From an uncultured Lachnospiraceae bacterium (lineage in GTDB: Bacteria > Bacillota > Clostridia > Lachnospirales > Lachnospiraceae): a stretch of 5,701 nucleotides of DNA. The stretch is from NCBI GenBank assembly GCA_947589175.1, contig CANPZR010000176.1, positions 1-5,701 of the forward strand, in the 5' to 3' direction. How positions within the stretch are numbered: the first letter of the stretch is position 1; the number at the start of each line of letters is the position of its first letter. Of the stretch, positions 5,698 through 5,701 are shown piece by piece. A program made the translations under genes and the position numbers. The notes under the pieces are model-generated. The model had not been told where the DNA came from and searched no databases. It worked only from the letters and a program-made list of their open reading frames with translations.

Positions 5698-5701
5698 GCG
5701 C
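5694..5701 (+). CDS. possible start of the next gene, cut by the window edge
   Basis: ATGA at 5694-5697 overlaps the pyrD stop by 4 nt, the same arrangement as pyrC-pyrF, and would begin M-S. In clostridial pyr operons pyrE (orotate phosphoribosyltransferase) often follows pyrD, which would fit. Only two codons are visible and the upstream GTGGGA is a weak, close ribosome site, so neither the start nor the identity can be confirmed. Confidence 0.25.

Overview
The window reads as one continuous plus-strand biosynthetic gene cluster from a low-to-mid-GC Firmicute. It most resembles a clostridial genome of the Lachnospiraceae type. That placement is inference from four things: the gene set, strong purine-rich AGGAGG/AAAGGG ribosome sites before every gene, the PyrK/PyrD class 1B dihydroorotate dehydrogenase, and the long 'type 2' PyrF. 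All recognised genes are intact and on the same strand. No mobile element, tRNA, rRNA or CRISPR array is visible.

Layout: 1-55 is a short leader with a ribosome site. 56-1141 is asd (aspartate-semialdehyde dehydrogenase, archaeal/fungal-like family). 1176-1586 is a small NUDIX-fold protein whose catalytic box is degenerate. 1607-2911 is pyrC (TTG start). 2908-3825 is pyrF, overlapping pyrC by 4 nt. 3847-4632 is pyrK. 4633-4791 is a 159-nt AT-rich gap with a 19-bp tandem repeat and a possible promoter. 4792-5697 is pyrD. An ATGA overlap at 5694 may be the first codons of the next gene, perhaps pyrE.

How the genes work together: PyrC closes carbamoyl-aspartate to dihydroorotate. PyrD with its electron-transfer partner PyrK oxidises this to orotate using NAD+. 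PyrF decarboxylates OMP to UMP. The carbamoyl-phosphate synthase, aspartate carbamoyltransferase and orotate phosphoribosyltransferase steps (pyrA, pyrB, pyrE) are not in the window. Asd uses aspartyl phosphate for the lysine/threonine/methionine branch, so the cluster joins two fates of aspartate. No PyrR-type attenuator was recognised in the parts visible.

The core enzymes are ordinary. The items worth a second look are the 19-bp tandem repeat that splits pyrK from its obligate partner pyrD, a recurrent CTACAGNNGTAG inverted motif inside pyrC and pyrK that resembles BlaI/MecI/CopY operators, and the NUDIX protein that lacks two of the three usual metal-binding glutamates. I did not find a clear new multi-gene system.
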